Of a DNA stretch of 64,000 bases, positions 42,307 through 55,019 are shown piece by piece. Numbering within the stretch: the first letter of the stretch is position 1; every line of letters begins with the position of its first letter. The position numbers were made by a program, and so were the translations under genes. A model generated the notes under the pieces. It worked only from the letters and a program-made list of their open reading frames with translations, was not told where the DNA came from and did not search any database. The stretch is from NCBI GenBank assembly GCA_030268105.1, contig BSDZ01000078.1:2407001-2471000 (forward strand), read 5' to 3'. The DNA comes from Volvox africanus. Lineage: Eukaryota > Chlorophyta > Chlorophyceae > Chlamydomonadales > Volvocaceae.

Positions 42307-45300
42307 TCACTGGGCTTGCATGGCACGTTTGCGGGCTTCTTTGACGAGAGGCTTCATGACCTGTGAGAAGTTGCGTGCCGGTTCCCACGAGTTGTGCTTG
42401 CTGGTATACCCTGTCCACTTGACCAAGTACTCGTGTACTGTCCGCTTACGTCGGTGTCAGCCCACACGACGTGCGCGATAATCTAACACCCGCTCCACAT
42501 CGTAAAACTTCTGTTTACCAGCGATCCAGGTCTCAGGAACTGGTTCAATCACTGCAGGGGCGTTAGCAGGCTCAGGGACTGGTTCCGTACCACGATAAGG
42601 ACAGACAAGTGATACGTGAAAAGTGGGGTGAATGGTCATATCAGCGGGCAATGCAAGCTCCACAGCCACATTCCCAACCATGCGCACGACAGGATACGGA
42701 CCAATCCAGCGGGGTAAGAGTTTTCGGGATCCGTCGGCCAAGGAACGCAAGTTCTTGGTGCTTAGCAACACGAGTTGCCCTTCCGAAAACGTCACATCCT
42801 GCTTGAATTTGTTGTAATACTCCGTCGTTCGTTGCTGCACCGTGTCCAAACATGCCTTCGCGTCTGTGATACGGGACAAAAAAAACTTGGCAAAGATCTT
42901 AGCAGCAGGCACGTTCACTTCCAACTCACGCCACAAGGGTAGCGCGGGATGAAATCCGTAGTTAAGAAAGAACGGACTTTTGCCTGTAGAGCGGTTAACA
43001 GCGTTGTTAAGCGCGAATTCTGCCGCAGTCATATACATATCCCAAACGAGAGGTGTGCAACCAGCATAATTGCGCAACATATCACCCAACGTGCGGTTTG
43101 TGCGTTCGGTTTGACCATCAGTCTGCGGGTGATACGCCGTGCTCAGGTTGACACGCATGCCAACTAGCTTGCAGAGTGCTTCCCAAAACTTAGACGTGAA
43201 CTGCCCACCACGGTCTGAGATCACGTTTTTGGGAACCCCGTGTAACCAAACCACATTGTCGAAAAACAAGCGTGCGGTTTGCTCAGCCGTGCAGGATGAT
43301 GTGCATGGTGCTAGGTGAACCATCTTAGTCAGACGATCGACCATTACGAACACCCCATCATATCCCCCCTCAGTTTTGGGCAGCGAGACTACGAAGTCCA
43401 TGGAAACACTTTCCCAAGGCGCATACGGGACAGGCAACGGTTGCAACAACCCATGCCCCTTACCGGACAAAGCCGCAATGATGGAATATTTTTCAATGAA
43501 CTTTCGGAAATAATTGGTCAAGCCAAGGAACTTATGTTGTGCTACGGTTAGTTTCCCGCCGATGCGTAGGTCGATGTGATCCTACAAGGCGAAGTGCTTT
43601 TGTGATGAACGCATTACATATGAATGAATCTGCATGATATAAATGTATTCGTGTACATTTATATATGCATTTGGCATGTTGTCATTATCCATCGTGACAT
43701 CGCATCATGGCAAATCCGCCTAGCATGCATGAAAGCCCGAAGCATTGAAGTGTGCATTATGCTCGTGCTACGAAACGATAAGTAATATTATCTGATATAA
43801 TATTACTTCATTACAGCACACGTTGAGAGCGCCGCACTCATCGCGACACATGCCCTGCAACCAGATATCGTTATCCGGACCCTTGCATCATGTGAATGCC
43901 GGAAAGGCTTATACGTTGTTATGAGTAGACATCGCCTATACGCAGTAGGATTGTCACATCTAGGATCGGCCTCCTAATGTGAATCGTACGGCATTGCAAT
44001 ACTGCGAGTATAACAGATGCGAGGACGGCTAAGCAAGACAAGACATTTGATACCGGAGAACACTCATGTGTTCTATATTACTATTGCTATACGCTACTCT
44101 ACTTAGCCCGAGCTAAGCCTGAACTTCGCTAATCACCGCCGCATGATGATTGCTTGCTTCCGGCGCTGACGGCGATTTCGTCCATTGCATTGTTCCGATC
44201 TGTAAGACTGTAAGTTATATCTCTCTTCGTCTTGAAGTCTTCCGCTGTCTCTGTTTGCTCTCGCTTGCCTTGCCGTACTTGCAAGTGCTCCCGCATCGGT
44301 GTCAAAAGTCTCCAGACGTGCAGATACTTATGAGCAAACGCGAATGAGAGGTACAACAACTTACGCAGCTCCGTGAGGTTCTGAGGCGCGGGCCAATCGC
44401 GAACCACGGCGACCTTCCGCGGGTCCATCTTCACACCGGTGGCCGACACAATGTGGCCCAAATATTCCACCTGAGGCTGCGCCCAAAAGCATTTGGCGCG
44501 TTTAGCAAACAATTGCTCCCGCCTCATAACGTCGAGCACAAGCCGAAGATGCTCCAAGTGCTCCTCGCGCGTCTTAGAATAAACCAAGATGTCATCCAGG
44601 TAGCAAACAACGAACCTGTCGATAAACGGCCTAAACATTCGGTCCATGACCGCCTGAAACGTCGCAGGGGCATTAGTCAAACCAAACGATAGGACCGTAT
44701 ACTCAAAGTGACCGAAAGGCGTCCAAAAAGCCTTTTTCGGGATATCAGAGGCAGCGATGCGAATCTGATTATAACCCTGTTGCAAGTCAATCGAGGAAAA
44801 ATAAGCCGAGCCCTTCAGCTTATCCAACAGGTCGTCAACGCGTGGCAAAGGGTAGCGATTTTTCACCGTACTCGCATTCAATCCCCGGTAATCGATGCAC
44901 ATGCGCAAGGTCCCATCCTTCTTACTGACAAACAAAATTGGTGCAGAATACGGGGATGTGCTGGGGCGTATCATACCCTTTGCAAGCAAATCCGTCACCT
45001 GGCGCTTCACCTCGTCCAGCTCCAATGGACTCAACCTGTACATTGGCCGGGCCGTAGGCTGCGCACCAGGCATGAGAGGGATTGTGTGATCAACAGGACG
45101 CATAGGTGGTAGGCCAGGGATATCTTTAAAGACGTCCTCATACTGCGACAGTAGGGCCTCAACCTCAGGATCCACAGAAATCTGCGCGGTGGTGGCACAA
45201 CAGCCCACCCGCGGCCTCAAAAGCAGTCCGTGGGCACCCTTCCGTAACAACCGGACGGCTTCCTTACGCCCAACTACGCCTGGTTCGATTCGCGCGGCCA

Positions 45301-46324
45301 TTGCGGTCATGGCGAAATTAACCATAGGCACCGCCTCAGCTTAGCCCCCCTCAGGTGTGACATGTTCGAACGACAGGAAAGGTACCTTAATCGACAGAGT
45401 ACCCTTGCACATATGCAGGGTTGCGGCCTCCATGTCGATGCGCGCGCGGTACTGTCGTAATGTCGCAGACCCCATTATGTACGGTGCAGTCTCTGCTAAG
45501 CCCTGCAGCACGTACAGCCGGGTCACAACACGCAAAGGGCCTAACGATAGGCTAAGGGTAATCCTGCCCACGATGGGATGCTTACCCCCATCAGCAAGGG
45601 TAACCTGTGGACAATCAGACGACTCTGGGGTCAACCCCAGCGCATTCACCTCTGCGACAGAGATGAAGTCGTCGCTGGCACCGGTGTCAACAAGTGCCTT
45701 CAGAGTACGGCCATTCAAACCGATCTGAATCACCGGGACACGGTTATCTACGAGCGACTGCCCAGCAGACAACGTCAGTGCACTTAGGGCGGGTCCGTAA
45801 CTTACGGCACCCTCATCAGGAGCTTCGTACCAAACGTCAACCGAGTAGGATGTCCCTGGCCACGGAGCCAGCATACCCTCCCGATCCACACCATTAAGCA
45901 AAACGGTGCCCGGCACGAACCGGTGGACACACCGCATACCCCTTAACGATGCCTCTGCCTTGCGCCGACAGAAAGCAGGGAGTAATACGCATACGGCAGT
46001 GCCCGGATATTGATGCCTACATCTCCTGTACACGGCCAACTGTTCCGACATCTCACGCAGAGACGAGGGGATGAACAAAACCACGTGGTTTGACAGATCG
46101 ATAGACAACAGGGGACGGCGTGGTGTAAACAAATTACACAACGGATCGAAGCAGAGAAGTCCCGTGCGTCCGTCAAGCGTGATGCGTCGCGCAATGACTC
46201 GCTCGATGTGTCCAAGTACGCAAGGCAACAGTGCCTTCACGGCTGGCCGTAAGGATGACCACCGACCACGTGTGAGTTCAGAAATCCCGGGTGGTGCCCC
46301 CTCCACAGGAACCCGGGCAAGCCC
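42307..46324 (-). pseudogene. pol: A6 pol with in-frame 873-bp deletion, split by a solo LTR
   Basis: Reading right to left: N-terminal segment and protease ([10 protein letters not shown]) to a TAA at 45341-45343, then RT in the same frame ([10 protein letters not shown]) to 44359, the solo LTR (44358-43535), then [13 protein letters not shown] joined directly to [13 protein letters not shown]. RNase H and the integrase HHCC site are absent. Compared with A1 exactly 873 bp are missing, with GGC shared at both edges. The DDE core follows ([33 protein letters not shown]), a TGA at 42457-42459 and an untranslated chromodomain remnant. Confidence 0.92.
43535..44358 (+). mobile_element. Solo LTR, family A, in A6 pol
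   Basis: 824 bp, TGTTGTGCTACGG...GTACAACA, flanked by ACTTA at 43530-43534 and 44359-44363, matching the uninterrupted site GGAACTTACGCAG of other copies. No internal sequence. The product of LTR-LTR recombination after insertion. It is the only solo LTR in the window. Confidence 0.96.
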
Positions 46325-46327
46325 CTA
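46286..46327 (-). promoter_or_regulatory. A6 gag-pol UAG with perfect stem-loop
   Basis: UAG at 46327-46325, 7-nt spacer, CCCGGGT (46317-46311), 18-nt loop, ACCCGGG (46292-46286). Where A1 has a G-U pair, A6 has G-C, so pairing is kept with a different base. Confidence 0.65.
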
Positions 46328-47557
46328 TTTCGGCTGAGGTACAAACGGTGGCAGTAACGGGCAATCCTTCGTATGACTCTCCGCGCACCGTAGACAAACA
46401 TTGGCCGCTTTCCGACGTTCGAACTCGAAACGATTGCAATTCCATTTTGGCATAAACGAGTCATCCGTGTGAGTCCGCTTCGCATTGGGGTCAGAGCGCT
46501 GTGCGGCTGCCGACGATGGCGCACCACCACGCTTCCTGCTCTTTGCCGGGTTCGAGCTCGGACCTGCTCCTCCTGACCCGCGGACACCCAAGCTAGCGCC
46601 CCCGCGCGCCTGGCGTTGCCAGTTGCTACGTCGCGTCGTGGCAGTAGGCGTGGGGCGGGTTGCTCCGAGTTCCTGGTCGAGAGCTACAGCTTCCCCAAGC
46701 GGATCCTGCACTTGCACGGCATTTGCACGAGGGACAGACTTGACTTCTTCCTCACCGGCAAGGAGTCGTATCTCCGTACACTTAGCAAATGTGACCAAGG
46801 CATCATACGACTTGAATGGCACCCCAGCCAAGTCAGTAGCGCACCATTTAGCCAAAAGTTTCGTCAGGCCTCGCTTAAACCAAAAGACACGCTCGGTCTC
46901 GGTGAGGTCAGCAATGGGGGTCACTAGTGCTTCGAAGCGTGACTGGTACGCAGGTACATTTTCACCCCGACGCATGTGGTAGCTACCGGCCGCCAAAACC
47001 TTACGAGCCTCCACATCACGTGCTTGCACCTCAGTAGCGAACCACGCGAGCAAAGCGGCGATCATCTCGTCAAAAGTATAGTCACCCCGAGCGGTGGTCC
47101 ATTCACGATACCAGTCCTTCGCTGAGCCCTCGAGGGTGTTGCCAATGAAGAGACACCTGATACCATCATTATCGCCACCATGAACAGCCTGGAGATACTT
47201 TTTAGCGTCACGCACGTACGCACGAGTTGCATCGGCTATGCTATGCCCTGGTGTCTTTTCACCCAGCGAGATCTTAAGCCTAGGAACGGGAATTGACAAT
47301 CTCATCACCTCAGGGATGGCATCATGCCCTTGCGCTTGAGGTAACGGCAGAACCCGTGGTCCAGCAGTGTTGTCCATATTCGTATTAACTGCTGAATGCG
47401 GCACAATTAAGTGAGCAGGGGTCTGAAGGACAAGGGGCTCTTGAGTAGCTCGCGTGCCAACAGTCTCAAGACCTCTATCCGGAGTTCTAGCAGCCACAAC
47501 AAAATCGGGTTGGCTAGCTAAGCTAGTGTGCGGCGTATCGTCGCGTTCTGCAGACAT
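46325..47557 (-). CDS. gag: A6 Gag
   Basis: 410 residues, MSAERDDTPHTS to PQPK then TAG. Gag core NTLEGSAKDWYREWTTARGD. The zinc knuckle reads CLRCAESHTKDC, one residue deleted (C-x2-C-x3-H-x3-C), which probably weakens zinc binding. Open frame although the rest of A6 is defective, so it could in principle still supply Gag. Confidence 0.93.
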   Translation of the reverse strand: MSAERDDTPHTSLASQPDFVVAARTPDRGLETVGTRATQEPLVLQTPAHLIVPHSAVNTNMDNTAGPRVLPLPQAQGHDAIPEVMRLSIPVPRLKISLGEKTPGHSIADATRAYVRDAKKYLQAVHGGDNDGIRCLFIGNTLEGSAKDWYREWTTARGDYTFDEMIAALLAWFATEVQARDVEARKVLAAGSYHMRRGENVPAYQSRFEALVTPIADLTETERVFWFKRGLTKLLAKWCATDLAGVPFKSYDALVTFAKCTEIRLLAGEEEVKSVPRANAVQVQDPLGEAVALDQELGATRPTPTATTRRSNWQRQARGGASLGVRGSGGAGPSSNPAKSRKRGGAPSSAAAQRSDPNAKRTHTDDSFMPKWNCNRFEFERRKAANVCLRCAESHTKDCPLLPPFVPQPK

Positions 47558-47956
47558 GGAACACGAAGCAACACCCTAGGTTTGCGTAATAGAAGCCGAC
47601 TTCTATCGCAAAGGCAAGAGTACAAAACGATTCGGTGATCCTACCGACAGTACTCTTGAGAAGATTCAGCAAACTCAGCAAGTACTTGCCCAGCTGAGTC
47701 CTGATCTCCGTAGTTTGGGTGATGAGAGTCGCCAACTGGTCCGGACGAAAGCCGGTCTCAGTCGTCGCGGCAAGCAATGCCAGCGCACTGAGATTACCTG
47801 CGACTCAGAGCGTACACTTACACAACAAGTGCAGCAATCTAGACAAAAGCAATTAAGCAATTACAAACCGGAAGCAGCGGCGTCCAATATGGCGCGGCCT
47901 AGGTCTTCGGCGAAGGTATCTAGCGGTCCTCGTGGTTCGTCGCTGGAACTCGCCAT
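47523..47956 (-). CDS. A6 leader ORF, predicted two exons
   Basis: Exon 1 47956-47869, predicted 71-bp intron 47868-47798, exon 2 47797-47523. One conservative change in exon 1 (RAILDAAASG). The unspliced 31-codon ORF also ends TAA. Confidence 0.5.
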
Positions 47957-48375
47957 AGAGAGAACCTCCTTTCGATTTGACACAAACAGACAGTTAGGCA
48001 ATGAACCTGTCTCGATACCAATTTGTTGTACCTCTCCTCCGTGTTTGCTCATAAGTATCTGCGCGTCTGAAGGCTTTCGACACCAATGTGTGAGCACTTG
48101 CAAGTACAGCAAGGCAAGTGAGAGCAAACAGAGACAGCAGAAGACTTCAAAATGAGAAGAGATATAACTTACAGTCTTACAGATCAAAGCGATGTAATGG
48201 ACGAAATCGCCGTCAGCGCCGGAAGCAAGCAATCATCACACGGTGGTGATAAGCGAAGTTTAGGCTTAGCTCGGGCTAAGTAGAATAGCGATTAGCAATA
48301 ATAGTATTGAACACACGAGTGTTCTCCGGTATCGAATGTCTTATCTTGCTTAGCCGTCCTCGCATCTGTTATACT

Positions 48376-49199
48376 TGTTGTACCTCTCGTTCGCGTTTGC
48401 TCATAAGTATCTGCACGTCTGGAGACTATCGACACCGATGCGCGAGCACTTGCAAGTACAGCAAGGCAAGCGAGAGCAAATAGAGACAGCGGAAGACTTC
48501 AAGACGAAGAGAGATATAACTTACGGTCTTACAGATCGGAATGATGCAATGGACGAAATCGCCATCATCGCCGGAAGCAAGCCATCATCACGCAGCGGTG
48601 ATTAGCGAAGTTCAGGCTTAGCTCGGGCTAAGTAGAATAGCGTATAGCAATAGTAATGTAGAACACACAAGTGTTCTCCGGTATCGAATGTCTTGTCTAG
48701 CTTAGCCGTCCTCGCATCTGTTATACTCGCAGCATCGCAATGCCGTACGATTCACATCAGGAGGCCGATCCTAGATGTGACAACCCTACTGCGTATAGGC
48801 GATGTCTACGTATAACAACGTATAAGCCTTTCCGGCATTCGCATGATGCAAGGGTCCGGACAACGATATCCGGTTGCAAGGCATGGATCGCGACGGGTGC
48901 GGTGCTCTCAACGTGTGCTTAAATGAAGTAATATTATATCAGATAATATTACTTATCGTTTCGTAGCACGAGCATAATGCGCACTTCAATGATTCGGTCA
49001 TTCATGCATGCTAGGCGGATTTGCCATGATGCGATGTCGCGATGGATAATGATAACATGCCAGATGCATATATAAATGTATGCGAATACATTTATATCAT
49101 GCAGATTCATTCATATGTAATGCGTTCATCACAAAAGCACTTCGCCTTGTAGGATCACATCGACCTACGCATCGGCGGGAAACTAACCGTAGCACAACA
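48376..49199 (-). repeat. A7 3' LTR
   Basis: 824 bp, TGTTGTACCTCTCG...GTAGCACAACA on the plus strand. Followed by the reverse complement of the polypurine tract. Confidence 0.96.
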
Positions 49200-49200
49200 A

Positions 49201-52200
49201 TTATCCCCCCTCCCGTATGCAGCGTCCTCGCTGCATCATACAGCATCGACTGCAGGGGTCATTGGCTTGCGTGGCACGTTTGCGGGCTTCTTCGAGCAGG
49301 GGTTTCATGTCCTGTGAGAAGTTGCGTACCGGTTCCCATGAGTTGTGCTCGTCGGTATACCCTGTCCACTTAACCAAGTACTCGTGTACTGTTCGCTTAC
49401 GTCGGTGTCGGCCCACACGACGCGCGCGATAATCTAACACCCGCTCCACATCGTAAAATTTCTGTTTACCAGCGATCCAGGTCTCGGGAACTGGTTCGAT
49501 CGCTGCGGGGGCGTTAGAAGGCTCAGGGACGGGTTCCGTACCACGATACGGACGAACAAGCGATACGTGAAACGTGGGGTGAATGGTCATGTCAGCGGGC
49601 AATGCAAGCTCCACAGCCACATTCCCAACCATGCGCATGACAGGATACGGACCAATCCAGCGGGGTAAAAGTTTTCGGGATCCGTCGGCCAAGGAACGCA
49701 AGTTCTTGGTGCTTAGCAACACGAGTTGCCCTTCCGAAAACGTCACATCCTGCTTAGATTTGTTATAGTATTCCGTCGTTCGTTGCTGCGCCGCGTCCAA
49801 ACACGACTTCGCGTCTGTGATTCGGGACATAAAAGACTTGGCAAAAAGTTTAGCAGCAGGCACGTTCACTTCCAACTCACGCCACACGGGTAGCGCGGGA
49901 TGAAACCCGTAGTTAAGAAAGAACGGACTTTTGCCTGTAGAGCGGTTAACAGCATTGTTAAGCGCGAATTCTGCCGCAGTCAAATACGTATCCCAAACGA
50001 GTGGTGTGCGACCAGCATAATTGCGCAAGATATCACCCAACGTGCGGTTTGTGCGTTCGGTTTGACCATCAGTCTGCGGGTGGTACGCCGTGCTCAGGTT
50101 GACGCGCATGCCAACTAGTTTGCAGAGCGCTTCCCAAAACTTAGACGTGAACTGTCCACCGCGGTCCGAGATCACATTTTTGGGAATCCCGTGTAACCGA
50201 ACCACATTATCGAAAAACAAACGTGCGGTTTGCTCAGCCGTGCAGGATGACGTGCATGGTGCTAGGTGAACCATCTTAGTCAGACGATCGACCATTACGA
50301 ACACCGCATCGTATCCCCCCTCAGTTTTGGGCAGCGCGACTACGAAGTCCATGGAAACACTTTCCCAAGGCGCATCCGGGACAGGCAACGGTTGCAACAA
50401 CCCATGGCCCTTACCGGACAAAGCCTTATTGCGCTGGCACAGACTGCATGTCTGGACGAAGTTCGCCGCATCCTTAGCCAAACGAGGCCACCAAAAGGAA
50501 CGTTGCACCAAGTCGATCAATCGCTTGCTACCAGGGTGTCCTGCTAACGGGTCCTCGTGGAACCGCGCAAGGATATCGTAGCATAGCACGTCGTCGTTCA
50601 GAACGACGATTTGCGTAGCTGCACCCTCCGTCCGTAGCCAAAGGCTATTCTGCTTGCGAAGGTTTTCTACATTAGCCGGGTCCGTGAACCAGGCGTCTGC
50701 GTTGTAGGCAACCTTCAACCGCTCCGCGAGGTCCGTCGCGATCGGTACCTCCTCGCTACGCGGTCGCACGACGGGCGCTGCCAAAATTGCAGCGTGTAGC
50801 GACGGATGTCGACTGAGAGCATCGGCAATATTCAATTTACCAGAAATATACTCCCAGGTGCAGTTGAACCTAGCTAGATATTCCATCCACCTAGCTTGAT
50901 GGCGGTTCAACGTCGGAACGCTTTGCAAAAACGTTAGGGGCTTGTGGTCAGTCTTTAAAGTAAACGGGCGTCCCTCGAGGTAACAGCGCCATTCCTTTAA
51001 AGCATGCAGCACGGCCAGAAGCTCCTGTTCCCCGGTGGTGTAGCGAATCTCCGCACCAGAAAACTTCTTACTCGTGAAGGCGATCGGTCGCCCTTCCTGT
51101 AACAATACAGCACCGCTTCCGAATATTGAGGCATCAGACACTACCTCAACACGAAATGGCAACGAGTAATCAGGGAATGCAAGGGTGACATCTTCGGCAA
51201 TAATTCGTTTGAGCTCTTCGAATGCCCGCTGGCATTGCGACGTCCACGACTCGAGCGAAACGAAAACGCCTTTGCGAGTTAAGTTAGTAAGCGGGGCCGC
51301 AATGATGGAATATTTTTCAATGAACTTTCGGAAATAATTGGTCAAGCCAAGGAACTTACGCAGCTCCGTGAGGTTCTGAGGCGCGGGCCAATCGCGAACC
51401 ACGGCGACCTTCCGCGGGTCCATCTTCACACCGGTGGCCGACACAATGTGGCCCAAATATTCCACCTGAGGCTGCGCCCAAAAGCATTTGGCGCGTTTAG
51501 CAAACAATTGCTCCCGCCTCATAACGTCGAGCACGAGCCGAAGATGCTCCAAGTGCTCCTCGCGCGTCTTAGAATAAACCAAGATGTCATCCAGGTAGCA
51601 AACAACGAACCTGTCGATAAACGGCCTAAACATTCGGTCCATAACCGCCTGAAACGTCGCAGGGGCATTAGTCAAACCAAACGATAGGACCGTATACTCA
51701 AAGTGACCGAAGGGCGTCCGAAAAGCGGTTTTCGGGATATCAGAGGCAGCGATGCGAATCTGATTGTAGCCCTGTTGTAAGTCAATTGAGGAAAAATAAG
51801 CCGAGCCCTTCAGCTTATCCAACAGGTCGTCAACGCGTGGCAAAGGGTAGCGATTTTTCACCGTATTCGCATTCAACCCCCGGTAATCAATGCACATGCG
51901 CAAGGTCCCATCCTTCTTACCGACAAACAAAATCGGTGCAGAATACGGGGATGTGCTGGGGCGTATCATACCCTTCGCGAGCAAATCCGTCACCTGGCGC
52001 TTCACCTCGTCCAGTTCCAATGGACTCAACCTGTACATTGGCCGGGCCGTAGGCTGCGCTCCAGGCATGAGAGGGATTGTGTGATCAACAGGACGCATAG
52101 GTGGTAGGCCAGGGATATCTTTAAAGACGTCCTCATACTGCGACAGTAGGGCCTCAACCTCAGGATGCGCAGAAATCTGCGCGGTGGTGACACAACAGCT

Positions 52201-53317
52201 CACCCGCGGCCTTAAAAGCAGTCCGTGGGCACCCTTCCGTAACAGACGGACGGCCTCCTTACGCCCGACTAGCTCTGGTTCGATTCGCGCGGCCATTGCG
52301 GTCACAGCGAAATTAACCATAGGCACCGCCTCAGCCTTCCTCCTTTGGTGTGACATGTTCGAACGACAGGAAAGGTAACTTAATCGACAGAGTACCCTTG
52401 CACATATGCAGGGTTGCGGTCTCCATGTTGATGCGCGCGCGGTACTGTCGTAATGTCGACGACCCCATTATGTACGGTGCAGTCTCTGCTAAGCCCTGCA
52501 GCACGTACGGCCGGGTCACAACACGCAAAGGGCCTATCGATAGGCTAAGGGTAATCCTGCCCACGATGGGATGCTTACCCCCGTCAGCAAGGGTAACCTG
52601 TGGACAATCAGACGACTCTGGGGACAACCCCAGCGCGTTCACCTCTGCGACAGAGATGAAGTCGTCGCTGGCACCGGTGTCAACAAGTGCCTTCAGAGTA
52701 CGGCCATTCAAACCGATCTGAACCACAGGGACACGGTTATCTACGAGCGACTGCCCAGCAGACAACGTCAGTGCACTTAAGGCGGGTCCGTAACCAACGG
52801 CACCCCCATCAGGAGCTTCGTACCAAACGTCAACCGAGTAGGATGTGCTTGGCCACGGAGCCAGCATACCCTCCCGATCCACACCATTAAACAAAACGGT
52901 GCCCGGCACGAACCGGTGGACATGCCGCATGCCCCTTAGCGATGCCTCTGCCTTGCGCCGACAGAAAGCAGGGAGTAAAACACATGCGGCAGTGCCTGGA
53001 TATTGACGCCTACACCTCCTGTATATGGCCAACTGTTCCGACATCTCATGCAGAGACGAGGGGATGAACAAAACGACGTTGTTGGACAGATCGATAGACG
53101 ACAGGGGACGGCGAGGTGTAAATAAATTACACAACGGATCGAAGCAGAGAAGTCCCGTGCGTCCGTCAAGCGTGATACGTCGCGCAATGACTCGCTCGAT
53201 GTGTCCAAGTACACAAGGCAACAATGCCTTAACGGCTGGCCGTAAGGATGACCACCGACCACGCGTTAGTTCAGAAAACCCAGGTAGAGCCCCCTCCGCA
53301 GGAACCCGGGCAAGCCC
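49201..53317 (-). pseudogene. pol: A7 pol, frameshifted after the protease
   Basis: Gag-frame part 53317-52331 with protease [10 protein letters not shown] ending [13 protein letters not shown], then 52356-49201 in another frame with RT YLDD, RNase H, integrase HHCC and DD35E, and chromodomain ([15 protein letters not shown]). The indel sequence is identical to A2. A one-base deletion near 49266 (CATTGGCTT against CATTGGGCTT) replaces the normal end by about 17 extra residues. All catalytic residues are kept. Confidence 0.94.
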
Positions 53318-54553
53318 CTATTTCGGCTGAGGTACAAACGGCGGCATTAGAGGGCAATCCTTCGTAGAATGGCTCTCCGCACACCGTAGACAAACGTTGG
53401 CCAATTTTCGACGCTCGAATTCGGAACGATTGCAATTCCATTTTGGCATAAATGTGTCGTCCGTACGAGTACGCTTCGCGTTGGGGTCGGAACGCTGTGC
53501 GGCTGCCGACGACGGCGCACCACCACGCTTCCTGTTCCTAGCTGGGTCCGAGCTCGGACCTGCTCCTCCTGTACCACGGACACCCGAGCTAGCGCCCCCG
53601 CGCGCCCTGCGTTGCCCGTTGCCGCGTCGCGTCGCGGCAGTAGGCGTGGGGCGGGTCGCGCCGAGGTCCTGGTCGAGAGCTACAGCTTCCCCAAGCGGAT
53701 CCTGCACTTGCACAGCATTTGCACGAGGGGCAGACTTGACTTCTTCCTCGCCGGCAAGGAGTCGTATCTCCGCGCCCTTAGCAAAAGCGACCAACGCGTC
53801 ATACGACTTGATCTGCGCTCCAACCAAGTCAGTGGCGCACCATTTAGCCAAAAGTTTCGTTAGGCCTCGCCTAAACCAAAAGACACGCTCAGATTCGGTG
53901 AGGTCAGCAATGGGAGTCACAAGTGCTTCGAAGCGTGACTGGTACGCAGGTACATTTTCATCCCGACGCATGTGGTAGCTACCGGCTGCCAAAACCTTAC
54001 GAGCTTCCACATCGCGTGCTTGAACCTCAGTAGCGAATCGTGCGAGCAAAGCGGCGACCAACTCGTCAAAAGTATAGCTGCCCCGGGCGTTGGTCCAATT
54101 GCGATACCAGTCCTTCGCTGAGCCCTCGAGGGTGTTACCAACGAAGAGACACCTGATACCGTCATTATCGCCACCATGAACAGCCTGGAGGTACTTTTTA
54201 GCGTCACGCACATACGCACGAGTTGCATCGGCTATGCTATGCCCTGGTGTCTTGTCGGTCAGCGAAATATTGAGCCTAGGAACGGGAATCGACAATCTCA
54301 TCACCTCAGGGATGTCATCATGCCCTCGAGCTTGAGGTAATGGCAGAACCCTTGGTCCAGCAGTGTTGTCCATATTAGTGTTCACTGCTGAATGCGGCAC
54401 AATTAAGTGAGCAGGGGTCTGAAGGAAAAGGGGCTCTTGAGTGGCTCGCGCGCCAACAGTCTCAAGACCTCTATCCGGTGCTCTAGCAGCCACAACAAAA
54501 TCGGGTTGGCTAGCTAGGCTAGTGTGCGGCGTATCGTCGTGTTCCACGGACAT
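53318..54553 (-). CDS. gag: A7 Gag
   Basis: 411 residues, MSVEHDDTPHTS (Ala3 to Val against A1) to PQPK then TAG. Core NTLEGSAKDWYRNWTNARGSYTFDEL, knuckle CLRCAESHSTKDC. Groups with A1 and A3 by NWTNARG and LVGAQIKS. Uninterrupted. Confidence 0.95.
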   Translation of the reverse strand: MSVEHDDTPHTSLASQPDFVVAARAPDRGLETVGARATQEPLFLQTPAHLIVPHSAVNTNMDNTAGPRVLPLPQARGHDDIPEVMRLSIPVPRLNISLTDKTPGHSIADATRAYVRDAKKYLQAVHGGDNDGIRCLFVGNTLEGSAKDWYRNWTNARGSYTFDELVAALLARFATEVQARDVEARKVLAAGSYHMRRDENVPAYQSRFEALVTPIADLTESERVFWFRRGLTKLLAKWCATDLVGAQIKSYDALVAFAKGAEIRLLAGEEEVKSAPRANAVQVQDPLGEAVALDQDLGATRPTPTAATRRGNGQRRARGGASSGVRGTGGAGPSSDPARNRKRGGAPSSAAAQRSDPNAKRTRTDDTFMPKWNCNRSEFERRKLANVCLRCAESHSTKDCPLMPPFVPQPK

Positions 54554-54952
54554 GGAACACGAAATGATACCCTAGGTTTGCGTAATAGAAGCCGACTTCT
54601 ATCGCAAAGGCAAGAGTACAAAACGATTCGGTGAGCCTACCGACAGTACTCTTGAGAAGATTCAGCAAACTCAGCAAGTACTTGCCCAGCTGAGTCCTGA
54701 TCTCCGTAGTTTGAGCAATGAGAGTCGCCAACTGGTCCGGGCGAAAACCGGTCTCAGTCGCCGCGGCAAGCAATGCCGGTGCACTGAGATTACCTGCGAC
54801 TCAGAGCGTACACTTACACAACAAGTGCAGCAATCTAAGCAAAAGCAATTAAACAATTACAAACCGGAAGCGGCGGCGTCCAAAACGGCGCGGCCTAAGT
54901 CTTCGGCAAAAGTATCTAGCGGTCCTCGTGGTTCGTCGCTGGAACTCGCCAT
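54519..54952 (-). CDS. A7 leader ORF, predicted two exons
   Basis: Exon 1 54952-54865, predicted 71-bp intron 54864-54794, exon 2 54793-54519. Sequence as in A1 apart from a few substitutions. Confidence 0.55.
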
Positions 54953-55019
54953 AGAAAGAACCTACTTCCGATTAGACAAAGAGAGACAGTTAGGCAACGA
55001 ACCTGTCTCGATACCAAAT

